Below, piece by piece: positions 42,210 to 50,235 of a stretch of DNA of 64,000 nt (its first letter is position 1; every line of letters begins with the position of its first letter). Both the position numbers and the translations under genes were made by a program. Origin of the DNA: Desulfitibacter alkalitolerans DSM 16504 (GTDB lineage: Bacteria > Bacillota > DSM-16504 > Desulfitibacterales > Desulfitibacteraceae); the NCBI RefSeq assembly GCF_000620305.1, contig NZ_JHVU01000018.1:1-64000 (forward strand). Reading direction: 5' to 3'. Below the pieces are notes generated by a model. The model was not told where the DNA came from, ran no database searches, and worked only from the letters and a program-made list of their open reading frames with translations.

Positions 42210-42246
42210 CTTCCCTGATAATTAAAGAGTCAGGGGAGTTTTGTTT
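42210..42246 (+). terminator. rho-independent terminator after the FCD regulator
   Basis: Stem CTTCCCTGA/TCAGGGGAG (42210-42218 and 42230-42238) is followed by TTTTGTTTT, immediately after the regulator stop. Confidence 0.85.
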
Positions 42247-42291
42247 TATAAGTACCAATTTAAAATAGCATCTAAATTTTTCCTTGAGGTA

Positions 42292-42314
42292 TCAAGATAT
42301 TATAGTTATCTTGA
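42292..42314. promoter_or_regulatory. palindrome upstream of the grdX operon
   Basis: TCAAGATA (42292-42299) and TATCTTGA (42307-42314) are perfect inverted repeats with a 7-base spacer, between the FCD regulator and grdX. It is a good candidate binding site for the regulator. No T-run follows, so it is unlikely to be a terminator. Confidence 0.55.
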
Positions 42315-42442
42315 AGGAAATTATTTAAAAATATAGAATACATATAAAGTACAATATAAAAACATAAAAAATACATTGAGTATTTCAGCGTTGATCATTT
42401 GATTGGTCACAGGCTAATTGACAATACTAAGGTTGAAAGGGG

Positions 42443-42829
42443 ATGAGAGCTACGAATTACTTGATTATAACAAATAACCCGTTAGTATCAGATAAATATA
42501 AGGATAATTTTGAAGTATTTTTTGTTAATGGGAGTGTAGAGGACACTTTAATTAAGGTAAGGGATCTAGTTCATCAGGGTTATGTTTTAATAAATCATCC
42601 ACTGCCTGCGAGTCTAAGAATGCTGTTTGCTCCTTATCGCTCAATTTCCGTTGAAAGACCAGGGGGTAAAATAAATCCAGTCCATGTTGACATTATTGAA
42701 GGAAGTATTGAAAAATATAAAAGGCACATGGCTGTACGCAGGGTAGACGAAGTAAATGCAGAGGACTACAAACTCATTGATTTGAAGCTTTTTGAATCTG
42801 GTATGAATTTTAAAATGGGTCTTGGATAA
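42443..42829 (+). CDS. grdX: GrdX family protein
   Basis: This 128-residue protein matches GrdX, a small protein of unknown function encoded with glycine reductase genes. The N-terminal half 'LIITNNPLVSDKY' and 'VHQGYVLINHPLPASLRM' precede 'APYRSISVERPGGKINPVHV', and the rest is helical. It is cytoplasmic by sequence. A GAAAGGGG site precedes the ATG. It lies 30 bp upstream of the alpha proprotein gene of reductase component B, as in known grd operons. Confidence 0.88.
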   Translation: MRATNYLIITNNPLVSDKYKDNFEVFFVNGSVEDTLIKVRDLVHQGYVLINHPLPASLRMLFAPYRSISVERPGGKINPVHVDIIEGSIEKYKRHMAVRRVDEVNAEDYKLIDLKLFESGMNFKMGLG

Positions 42830-42859
42830 TTATTTTATATATTTCAGGGGGTGACTATT

Positions 42860-44146
42860 TTGAAGTTAGAAATTGGCAGAATCAAGATTGATGACATCCA
42901 GTTTGGTGAAAAAACTGTTGTAGAGGTTGGGACCTTATTTGTAGACAAGGAAGCTTTAATTGCAAAATTAAAAGAGGATGAAAGAATTGCTGAAGTTGAG
43001 GTTGATATTGCACTGCCGGGGGAAAAGGTAAGAATCATACCTGTAAAAGATGTTATTGAACCAAGGGTAAAGGTTTCAGGACCAGGTGGTGGATTTCCTG
43101 GCGTAACGTCCAGGATGGCCCAGGTTGGGGAAGGAAGAACCCATGTGCTGTATGGTGCTGCTGTTGTAACTGTGGGTGATATAGTTGGTTTTCAAGAGGG
43201 TCTGATAGACATGTGGGGAGAAGGTGCAAAATACACACCCTTTTCCAAAACATGTAACCTGGTAGTTAACATTACCCCTGTGGACGGATTAGATCCACAT
43301 GCCCATGAAGCTGCTGTTAGACTAGCGGGCCTTAAGGCAGCTGATTTTGTTGGTGAGGCTGGCAGAAATGTCAAGCCTGATGAAATATTAACCTATGAAA
43401 TTGGGACTTTAAGTGAGGAAACTGCCAAAAACCCAAATCTACCTAAAGTAGCTTATGTGGAAATGCTCATTTCCCAGGGCTTGCTCCATGATGGATATGT
43501 ATATGGGATTAATACCCAGCAGATACTGCCAACCCTTATACATCCAAATGAAGAATTGGATGGAGCAGTAATTAGTGGAAATTGCGTGGCAGCCTGCGAT
43601 AAGATAACTACTTATCAGCATCAAAACAACTCGGTAATTCTTGATTTATATGAACAGCATGGAAAAGAGCTTAACTTTGTAGGAGTTATCCTCACTCCCG
43701 AGCATACCACAATGGATGGAAAAATCCTTGCCTGTGACTATACAGCCAAGCTGTGCAAGATGCTTGGAGTTGACGGGGCTATAGTTTCTGAGGAAGGCTA
43801 TGGAAACCCAGATTCAGACCTGCTCATGATTTGCAAAAGACTTGAAAGCGCTGGCATTAAGACTGTATTGATAACAGATGAATGCACAGGTTGGGATGGC
43901 AGGTCCCAGCCATTGGCTGATACAGCACCAGAGGCAGTGGCTGTAGTTTCAGGAGGTAATGTTAGCCATTTAGTTACCTTACCACCTGCTAAAAAAGTCC
44001 TTGGAAACGTGGCAGCCATTAGTACCCTTGCAGGAGGATGGGATGGGTCATTAAAGGATAATGGTAAAATAATGTGTGAACTAAATGCAATAATTGGGTC
44101 TACTTCTGAAATTGGCTTCCATTATTGCACATGTAAACTATATTAA
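42860..44146 (+). CDS. glycine/sarcosine/betaine reductase component B, alpha/beta proprotein (GrdE/GrdG/GrdI type)
   Basis: This 428-residue proprotein is cleaved at an Asn-Cys bond to give a pyruvoyl enzyme: the motif 'ISGNCVAACDKITTYQHQNN' places the Cys at residue 243. Component B binds the amino acid as a Schiff base on the pyruvoyl group so its carbon can be passed to GrdA as a Se-carboxymethyl group. I prefer TTG 42860 (MKLEIGRIKI), 6-7 bases after AGGGGGTGA; GTG 42851 lies within that site. GrdE, GrdG (sarcosine) and GrdI (betaine) cannot be told apart by eye. Confidence 0.9.
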   Translation: MKLEIGRIKIDDIQFGEKTVVEVGTLFVDKEALIAKLKEDERIAEVEVDIALPGEKVRIIPVKDVIEPRVKVSGPGGGFPGVTSRMAQVGEGRTHVLYGAAVVTVGDIVGFQEGLIDMWGEGAKYTPFSKTCNLVVNITPVDGLDPHAHEAAVRLAGLKAADFVGEAGRNVKPDEILTYEIGTLSEETAKNPNLPKVAYVEMLISQGLLHDGYVYGINTQQILPTLIHPNEELDGAVISGNCVAACDKITTYQHQNNSVILDLYEQHGKELNFVGVILTPEHTTMDGKILACDYTAKLCKMLGVDGAIVSEEGYGNPDSDLLMICKRLESAGIKTVLITDECTGWDGRSQPLADTAPEAVAVVSGGNVSHLVTLPPAKKVLGNVAAISTLAGGWDGSLKDNGKIMCELNAIIGSTSEIGFHYCTCKLY

Positions 44147-44168
44147 GAGTACGAAGGGAGGATGGGAC

Positions 44169-45602
44169 ATGTTAAACGAGGAAAAAGGCAAATTTAAAGT
44201 CTTATACTATGTGAATCAGTTTTTTGGTCAGGTTGGAGGAGAAGAAAAGGCTGGCATGGAGCCTATCTTTAAGCTTGAAGCAGTAGGACCTGCCCAGGGC
44301 TTTGCTGGTTTGATAAAAAGTGTTAAGCCCATGGATATTCCCCATGATGATCGCCCATGTACAGCGGCCAGGGATGCTAGAACAATTGATATAATGAAAT
44401 CTGCAAATGAAGGGGGAGAGATTATAGGCACCATCATTTGTGGGGACAATTATTTTAATGAGAATAAAGAAAAAGCCCTGGAGTTTATTTTAAATATAGT
44501 AAGGGAAACCAGGCCGGATATTCTAGTAGCTGGACCGGCCTTTAATGCCGGCAGATATGGTATGGCCTGTGGTGAAATTGCCAATGCAGTTGTTGATCAG
44601 CTTAACATACCTGTTGTCACGGGCATGTATATTGAAAATCCAGGAGTGGAGCTATGCAAGGACAAGGCAATTGTGGTTAGTGTTGCCAGCTCTGCTGCTG
44701 GAATGAGAAAGGCGCTGCCTGCCATGGCTAATATTGTCAAGAAAGTTGCCATGGGTGTGGAACTAGGAGCACCAGAGGAAGAGGGCTATATTCCCCAGGG
44801 GATTAGAAAGACAGTATTTGCCAGCAAAAGGGGCTCTCAAAGGGCAGTAGAAATGCTGCTTAAGCGTCTCAAGGGCCAGGAATTTGAAACGGAGCTTCCA
44901 ATGCCTGTCTTTGACATGGTAGAGCCTGCTCCGCCAATTAAGGACTTGAAGAAAGCTGCCATAGCATTAGTTACAAGCGGTGGAATGGTGCCAAAGGGTA
45001 ACCCTGATAAGCTCCAGTCTGCTAGTGCTCAAAAATGGTGCAGGTATGATGTTAGTAAAAAGGACTCTTTGCAGCAGCCAGGATCACCGGATACTGTTGA
45101 TGAGTTCTGCACCATACATGGAGGTTATGATCCCGTATATGCCAACAAGTTTCCCGACAGGGTAGCTCCCCTGGATATTCTTAAGAAAATGGCGGAGCAA
45201 AAGTACATTGGCAGGGTCCATGACTGGTTCTATACAACTACTGGTACTGGAACATCTGTAACAAATTCAGTCAAGTTCGGAAAAGAAATTGGCGCTGAAT
45301 TAAAGCAGGCAGGTGTGGATGGAGTTATACTTACATCAACCTGAGGCACATGTACGCGTTGCGGTGCAACCATGGTAAAAGAAATTGAAAGGTATGGAAT
45401 TCCCATTGTGCACATGGCTACAATTACTACAATTTCAAAATCAGTTGGAGCTAACAGGATAGTACCTACTGTCGCCATTCCCCATCCCGTTGGCAACCCT
45501 GCCCTTTCCAAGGAAGAGGAAGCAGAAGCCAGATACAATCTGGTTAAAAAGGCTGTAAATGCCCTTACTGCTGAGTTTACAGGCCCGACCTTATTTGAAT
45601 AG
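44169..45602 (+). CDS. glycine/sarcosine/betaine reductase component B selenoprotein (GrdB/GrdF/GrdH type)
   Basis: A 477-residue selenoprotein is read through an in-frame TGA at 45342-45344. The frame before ends 'GVDGVILTST', then Sec392, then 'GTCTRCGATMVKEIERYGIP' to TAG at 45602. The U..C..C arrangement and 'AHGGYDPVYAN'-like 'IHGGYDPVYANKFPDRVAP' are those of GrdB/GrdF/GrdH. Start ATG 44169 has GGGAGG before it. Compared with family members as I recall them, residues about 50-75 (MDIPHDDRPCTAARDARTID) are an insertion. GrdA, GrdC and GrdD are absent from the window. Confidence 0.92.
45342..45374 (+). promoter_or_regulatory. selenocysteine codon (TGA) and SECIS hairpin
   Basis: After TGA 45342-45344 the sequence folds into an apical hairpin: GTTGC-GGT-GCAAC (45358-45370) on a lower stem CATG/CATG (45349-45352 and 45371-45374), with TACGC bulged between. 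This is the size, distance and bulged shape of a bacterial SECIS element that recruits SelB-tRNA(Sec). Confidence 0.85.
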
Positions 45603-45620
45603 TGAAAAATAACATAAGTT

Positions 45621-45669
45621 GGGGACATTCCTCAGCCTGAAAGTTAGACATTAAAAGAGGTCTGTCCCC
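45621..45669. repeat. REP-like inverted repeat
   Basis: GGGGACATTCCTC (45621-45633) and GAGGTCTGTCCCC (45657-45669) are inverted with two mismatched central bases per arm, around a 23-base loop. A related GGGGACAGTCCCC lies at 14892-14904. Elements with GGGGAC ends are common debris of REP/IS200-like transposition in Firmicutes. No transposase is nearby. It may also end the reductase transcript. Confidence 0.6.
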
Positions 45670-45829
45670 TTACATACAATACTTTTTCTTATTATTTAAA
45701 ATTATTGGTTTAATATACATAGCTCCTTGTATTGTTAGACTATAGAGTAGCTTGCCTAATAAATAATAGTAAAGAGTAAATAAGGGTAACTTAATAAAAG
45801 TATCAAGTTATTAAGGAGTGAACACAGCA

Positions 45830-45949
45830 ATGGTAGGATGGGGTTTTGGTATGGAATACCAGATGCTTGTCTGGGGAATTGCGTTTCTTGGTGTAATAGG
45901 GATTTCAGTATATTTGCTTGTAAATTTACTAATGAAAAAAGTAAAATAG
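45830..45949 (+). CDS. 39-aa single-span membrane peptide
   Basis: A short gene reads MVGWGFGMEYQMLVWGIAFL, then GVIGISVYLLVNLLMKKVK. Residues about 11-34 are one membrane helix, with a basic C-terminus on the cytoplasmic side. AAGGAG lies ten bases before the ATG. It has no recognised family; its form is like tiny symporter-accessory or stress peptides. It stands alone between the reductase genes and the HAD gene. Confidence 0.6.
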   Translation: MVGWGFGMEYQMLVWGIAFLGVIGISVYLLVNLLMKKVK

Positions 45950-46165
45950 TCTGAACTAATCAGCAACTTAGGGTCCGTTGTAGAAGGTATTACGGACCTC
46001 TAGTACGTGGCAGAGTGAAACTTAGTTTTTTGAGGAGCCCAGGTTAAAATTTGGTTAAGAAAAAATAAAGATTTTATTGATTTTACCAAAGCATCTAATG
46101 ATTATGTTATTATCTTGGTAGAAGCAGATGTACATATAAAGAAGCAGAGAGAGAGGATTTTAACC

Positions 46166-46942
46166 ATGGCTGTTATAGAAGTCCAGGGAAAAAGATATGA
46201 CATAGATGGCATGTTATTTGACAAGGATGGTACACTTTTAAATTTTGATAAGCTTTGGAGCCATTGGGTGAAGGTTTTCATTGGACAAATTATAGAAAGC
46301 CTTGGGAATAGATGTGACCTTAACTCCTTACAATGTGCAAAGAGCCTGGGATATGATTGGTTAACAGGTACATTTGACAAAAAGGGGCCCATGTTGACAG
46401 GTAATCTCCATGATATAGTATCTATCCTTTCCTTTGAACTGTATAAACAGGGTGTGCCCTGGAATGAAGCAGTTAGGATAGTTCAAATGAGCTATGAAAA
46501 AATAGAGGAAAGCACAGACTGGAGTGGGTGCATTAAGCCCCTGCCTGGGTTGATGCAGTTTTTGAGAAAGGCCAAAAGTTTGTCCCTGAAAATGGCAGTA
46601 GTTACTGCTGATGAGACTGCATCAGCAGTAAAACACCTGGAGTATTTAAAAATAAGGGATTTTTTCCAGGAGATTATAGGTGATGATCAGGTCCTTAAGG
46701 GAAAGCCTAACCCAGACATGGCCCTGCTTGCCTGTGAAAGGCTAAAGGGTAACCCGGGAAGATTTATAGTAATAGGTGACTCCAACGGTGATATGCAGAT
46801 GGCAAAGAGTGCAGGAGCCCTTGCTGCAATAGGTGTTGATCTTGGAAGGGACCCTAAACATTTAAGGGATGCTGATCACATCATTACTGATTTTAATGAA
46901 ATAACAATACTTTCCTCAAAAGCGCAAAAAAACGCTAGTTGA
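46166..46942 (+). CDS. HAD-superfamily phosphatase
   Basis: This 258-residue hydrolase has motif I 'LFDKDGTLLNFD' (nucleophile Asp and acid Asp), motif II Thr in 'KMAVVTADETAS', motif III Lys in 'VLKGKPNPDMALLACERL' and motif IV 'VIGDSNGDMQMAKSAGALAA'. The insert between motifs I and II is helical, as in phosphoglycolate-phosphatase-like class IA enzymes. The substrate is unknown. I chose ATG 46166 with GAGAGGA before it; longer readings upstream lack an RBS. Confidence 0.87.
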   Translation: MAVIEVQGKRYDIDGMLFDKDGTLLNFDKLWSHWVKVFIGQIIESLGNRCDLNSLQCAKSLGYDWLTGTFDKKGPMLTGNLHDIVSILSFELYKQGVPWNEAVRIVQMSYEKIEESTDWSGCIKPLPGLMQFLRKAKSLSLKMAVVTADETASAVKHLEYLKIRDFFQEIIGDDQVLKGKPNPDMALLACERLKGNPGRFIVIGDSNGDMQMAKSAGALAAIGVDLGRDPKHLRDADHIITDFNEITILSSKAQKNAS

Positions 46943-46979
46943 ACAAAAAAGCCTGAGTTTTGCAGAAAATATAACAGCA

Positions 46980-47023
46980 TATAGAAAGAATATAGAAAGA
47001 ATATAGAAAGAATATAGAAAGAA
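46980..47023 (+). repeat. four tandem copies of an 11-bp unit
   Basis: TATAGAAAGAA is repeated four times without change (46980-47023), followed by a partial copy running into the terminator stem. It is non-coding, downstream of the HAD gene. Confidence 0.85.
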
Positions 47024-47024
47024 T

Positions 47025-47070
47025 AGAGAAACACCGGGGACTTAATATAGTTTCTGGTGTTTCTCTATTT
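47025..47070 (+). terminator. terminator after the HAD phosphatase gene
   Basis: An 11-bp perfect stem AGAGAAACACC/GGTGTTTCTCT (47025-47035 and 47056-47066) with a 20-base loop is followed by ATTTAT. The weak T-run lowers confidence. Confidence 0.65.
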
Positions 47071-47198
47071 ATATTCCAAAGTTTTACAAGCAAAAAACCC
47101 TTTTGCTGTACTTATTAATAGTAAAATTTTGGTTATTTAATTTCAGGGAATTAGATTGTATTTGTTTAGGAATAATATTTTAGCAAGGAGGAATTTAA

Positions 47199-47405
47199 AT
47201 GACCGTAATTTCTAAGGTGAAACAAACATTAGCTGCTTTAAAAGGTGTTAAGGGAACTCTGGACGTTTATGCAGCACAAACTGGGGACAAAGAAACAAGA
47301 GAGGTTTTTAGCGAGGTAGTACATATTTCTGAGGATATTATTGAGGATTTAGAAACTAGAATACAAAAGCTGGAATTTGAAGAGCCACAATATAAAGGCT
47401 ATTAA
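47199..47405 (+). CDS. DUF1657 protein of a spoVA operon
   Basis: This 68-residue helical protein matches DUF1657: 'TVISKVKQTLAALKGVKGTL', 'AQTGDKETREVFSE' and a 'DLETRIQKLEFEEPQYKGY' end. DUF1657 genes sit with DUF421 and spoVA genes, especially in spoVA2mob operons that raise spore heat resistance; the molecular role is unknown. AAGGAGG precedes the ATG, and it is 14 bp upstream of the DUF421 gene. Confidence 0.88.
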   Translation: MTVISKVKQTLAALKGVKGTLDVYAAQTGDKETREVFSEVVHISEDIIEDLETRIQKLEFEEPQYKGY

Positions 47406-47419
47406 GCGGGGGTTATCAG

Positions 47420-48277
47420 ATGCAGGAATGGATAGAAATATTATTAAGAGCCATATTATTATTTGGTTTAGTACTTGGGGCAGTTAGGTTAATGGGTAAA
47501 AGACAGCCCTCAAGGATGACTGCCTTTCAATTTGTTAACTACATAGTAATTGCCATTATTACTGCTTTTCTGGTTTTAAATTTAATAGATACAGCCTTTG
47601 GAATTATAGCTCTTATAGTATGGATTGGACTGCCAATTGCTCTAGACTATCTTTCAATAAAAAGTAAGCTGGTTCATGACATGGTCCATGGGAAGGAAAC
47701 AATATTAATCAAACAGGGCAAGATTATGGAAGAGAATCTTATGCAGACCAGACTTACAGGTGAAGATTTGCTAAGGGCATTAAGAGAAAAAAATGCATTT
47801 AATGCTGCAGATGTGGAGTTTGCCGTTATGGAAACAACAGGTGACATAAATGTCATGTTTAAGTCAGATAAAAAGCCTATTACATCCCATGATCTTGGTA
47901 GAAAAGTGGCACCTCAAACTGAACCCCAGACAGTTGTCTTGGATGGCAACATAATGGATGAACCCCTTGCCAACATGGGATTAAACAGGGGATGGTTAAA
48001 AAGCCAGCTGGAAGGCAAGGGTATATCTCTGGATAATGTTTTTATTGCCCAAATAGATACTGTGGGAGACTTATATATAGATACCTTTGATGATGCCATG
48101 CAGCTTCCCATGCCCAAAGTAAAAGAGTTGGTTTATACAAATTTAGAAAAGATTCATGCAGACCTGATAAGCTATTCACAGGACACGTTGAATCCTGAAG
48201 CTAAAGCCATGTATATGGAAAATGCACAAAAGGTTGAAAGCTTAAAGAAAAAACTTGAACCATATCTTATGCATTGA
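47420..48277 (+). CDS. DUF421 (YetF/YcaP-type) membrane protein
   Basis: This 285-residue protein has three N-terminal membrane segments (residues 8-80) and two cytoplasmic DUF421 parts ('LSIKSKLVHDMVHGKETILI', 'LTGEDLLRALREKNAFNAAD', 'VLDGNIMDEPLANMGLNRGW'). A helical tail of about 40 residues follows. Proteins of this build in spoVA2mob operons are in the spore inner membrane and affect heat resistance and germination. It follows DUF1657 closely and precedes spoVAC. Confidence 0.88.
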   Translation: MQEWIEILLRAILLFGLVLGAVRLMGKRQPSRMTAFQFVNYIVIAIITAFLVLNLIDTAFGIIALIVWIGLPIALDYLSIKSKLVHDMVHGKETILIKQGKIMEENLMQTRLTGEDLLRALREKNAFNAADVEFAVMETTGDINVMFKSDKKPITSHDLGRKVAPQTEPQTVVLDGNIMDEPLANMGLNRGWLKSQLEGKGISLDNVFIAQIDTVGDLYIDTFDDAMQLPMPKVKELVYTNLEKIHADLISYSQDTLNPEAKAMYMENAQKVESLKKKLEPYLMH

Positions 48278-48357
48278 AAAACAATTACTTGTCTATATAA
48301 AACAAATATGTGGCATATTAAACCATAGATGTCCATGGATAGAAGGTGAATAAGCAA

Positions 48358-48837
48358 ATGTCAAATTTAAAAAACAAAAAACTAACCCTTACCCAACAAG
48401 AGTATAAAAAGTTCGCCAAGGATAGAGAGCTTAAACGACCAGTATTAATGAATTCAATTAGAGCATTTATAGCCGGAGGATTAATTTGTACCCTTGGTCA
48501 GGGTCTAAAGTGGATGTATATGACCTACTTTAATTTTAACGAGGTTACAGCAGGCAACCCTACAGTAGCAACCTTAATTATTATTGCTGTATTGCTTACT
48601 GGACTAGGAGTATATGACCATATTGCCCAGTGGGCTGGTGCTGGAACGGCTGTGCCTGTCACTGGCTTTGCCAATGCGTTAGCATCAGCAGCCATAGAAC
48701 ATCGAAGTGAGGGTTTTGTTCTAGGTGTTGGAGGCAATATGTTTAAAGTGGCTGGGCCAGTAATTACTTATGGAGTTTTTTCAGCCTTTGTGCTAGCAAT
48801 TATTGCTTTGATAATTCAAGGATTGGGTGGAATATAA
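48358..48837 (+). CDS. spoVAC: stage V sporulation protein AC
   Basis: This 159-residue membrane protein has about four segments and the SpoVAC pattern 'YKKFAKDREL', 'AFIAGGLICTLGQGL', 'GLGVYDHIAQWAGAGTAVPV' and 'GFVLGVGGNMFKVAGPVITY'. SpoVAC is a channel for calcium-dipicolinate during spore formation and germination. I chose ATG 48358, eight bases after AAGGTGA; a GTG 12 bases earlier is possible. It is directly followed by spoVAD. Confidence 0.92.
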   Translation: MSNLKNKKLTLTQQEYKKFAKDRELKRPVLMNSIRAFIAGGLICTLGQGLKWMYMTYFNFNEVTAGNPTVATLIIIAVLLTGLGVYDHIAQWAGAGTAVPVTGFANALASAAIEHRSEGFVLGVGGNMFKVAGPVITYGVFSAFVLAIIALIIQGLGGI

Positions 48838-48838
48838 T

Positions 48839-49840
48839 ATGCAAAAAGGGCAGCAAACATGGTTTTTTGAGTCACAGCCTGTAATAATAGGTTCAGCAGC
48901 AGTGGGCGGCCCCTTTGAGGCCAATGGAGCATTAGCTGATGATTTTGATCTCCTTCATGGAGACATGTGGTTAGGACAGAAGAGCTTTGAAAAGGCAGAG
49001 AAAAAATTATTAGAGCAGGCATGTGAAATAGCTATTGATAAGGCCGGCATGAAAAAAGAAGATGTGCAGTTTTTTGTAAGTGGTGACCTTATGAACCAGA
49101 TAATTTCCAGCAGCTTTGCAGCTAGAACCCTGGGTGTACCTTTCCTGGGAGTATTCGGAGCATGCTCTAGCTCAATGGAAAGTCTTGCAGTTGCCTCACT
49201 TATAGTTAACAGTAAAGCTGGCAAGAATGCTTTAGCTGCATGTTCCAGTCATAACGGTTCAGTTGAGAAGCAGTTTAGATACCCTACAGAATATGGGTCA
49301 CAAAAGCCTCCTTCAGCTCAATGGACTGTTACAGGTGCAGGAGCAGCTCTAGTAGCTGACCAGGGGGAAGGGCCAAGGGTAATAGCAGCCACAGTTGGGA
49401 GGGTTGTTGATATGGGGATTTCCGATCCATTTAACATGGGTGCTGCCATGGCACCGGCAGCAGTTGATACAATTCAAGCCCACTTTAGAGACATGGGCAT
49501 TGAACCAACCCATTATGATGTTATTGCAACAGGAGACCTGGGTAAAATAGGTCATGCAATTGCTGCAGACTTGTTAAAAAAACATGGAATGAATATTCCT
49601 GAGGAAATAATAACAGATTGCGGGTTGATGATTTATAAAGAGGATCAGCAGGTTTTTGCAGGGGGCAGCGGGTGTGCATGTTCGGGTACTGTTACCTTTG
49701 GACATTTCGTGAAAAGATTGAAAAAGGGTGAATTAAAAAGAATACTTGTTGTTGCAACAGGTGCATTATTGTCACCCCTGTCATACCAGCAAAAGGAAAC
49801 CATACCCTGTATTGCACATGCAGTAGCAATAGAAGCCTAG
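48839..49840 (+). CDS. spoVAD: stage V sporulation protein AD
   Basis: This 333-residue protein of thiolase-like fold starts 'TWFFESQPVIIGSAAVGGPF' and has 'FLGVFGACSSSMESLAVASL', where the Cys occupies the thiolase site, and 'GSGCACSGTVTFGHF'. SpoVAD binds dipicolinic acid on the inner spore membrane and helps load it. ATG 48839 is preceded by GGGTGG and lies one base after the spoVAC stop. It is linked to spoVAE, 17 bp on. Confidence 0.93.
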   Translation: MQKGQQTWFFESQPVIIGSAAVGGPFEANGALADDFDLLHGDMWLGQKSFEKAEKKLLEQACEIAIDKAGMKKEDVQFFVSGDLMNQIISSSFAARTLGVPFLGVFGACSSSMESLAVASLIVNSKAGKNALAACSSHNGSVEKQFRYPTEYGSQKPPSAQWTVTGAGAALVADQGEGPRVIAATVGRVVDMGISDPFNMGAAMAPAAVDTIQAHFRDMGIEPTHYDVIATGDLGKIGHAIAADLLKKHGMNIPEEIITDCGLMIYKEDQQVFAGGSGCACSGTVTFGHFVKRLKKGELKRILVVATGALLSPLSYQQKETIPCIAHAVAIEA

Positions 49841-49857
49841 GAAAGGGAGAAAAATCC

Positions 49858-50211
49858 ATGGAAAAGTTTTTAATTGCATTTTTAGTTGGTGGAGGAATCT
49901 GTGTCATAGGTCAGTTAATGATGGATGTATTAAAATTAACCCCGGCACATACCATGAGTACCCTGGTAGTTGCAGGGGCTGTATTGGGCAGTCTGGGTCT
50001 TTATGAGCCTTTAATTAAGTTTGCAGGCGCAGGGGCTTCAGTGCCTATCAGCAGCTTTGGCTATGCTCTAGTTAAGGGTGCCCTGGGAGAGGCTGAGAGA
50101 ACTGGAACAATTGGAGTTCTTACAGGAATATTTGAAGTAACCAGTGCAGGCATATCAGCTGCTATTGTGTTTGGTTTTATAGCCGCCCTCATATTTAAAC
50201 CCAAGGGATGA
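49858..50211 (+). CDS. spoVAE: stage V sporulation protein AE
   Basis: This 117-residue membrane protein has about three segments and the SpoVAE motifs 'FLVGGGICVIGQLMMDV', 'LGLYEPLIKFAGAGASVPIS' and 'GALGEAERTGTIGVLTGIFE'. It acts with SpoVAC and SpoVAD in dipicolinate movement. A second DUF1657 gene, often found after it in spoVA2mob operons, is not present; the next gene is convergent. Confidence 0.92.
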   Translation: MEKFLIAFLVGGGICVIGQLMMDVLKLTPAHTMSTLVVAGAVLGSLGLYEPLIKFAGAGASVPISSFGYALVKGALGEAERTGTIGVLTGIFEVTSAGISAAIVFGFIAALIFKPKG

Positions 50212-50235
50212 GGCTGGTTAGATGAAAGCTGGTTA

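Noticed and set aside
44094-44168. Longer N-terminus for the selenoprotein starting at 44094
   Set aside because: It overlaps the end of the upstream gene, lacks an RBS, and the family start matches ATG 44169 behind GGGAGG.
45345-45602. Separate small gene starting at 45372 after TGA
   Set aside because: The sequence is the C-terminal part of the selenoprotein; it continues in frame through the Sec codon and has no RBS of its own.
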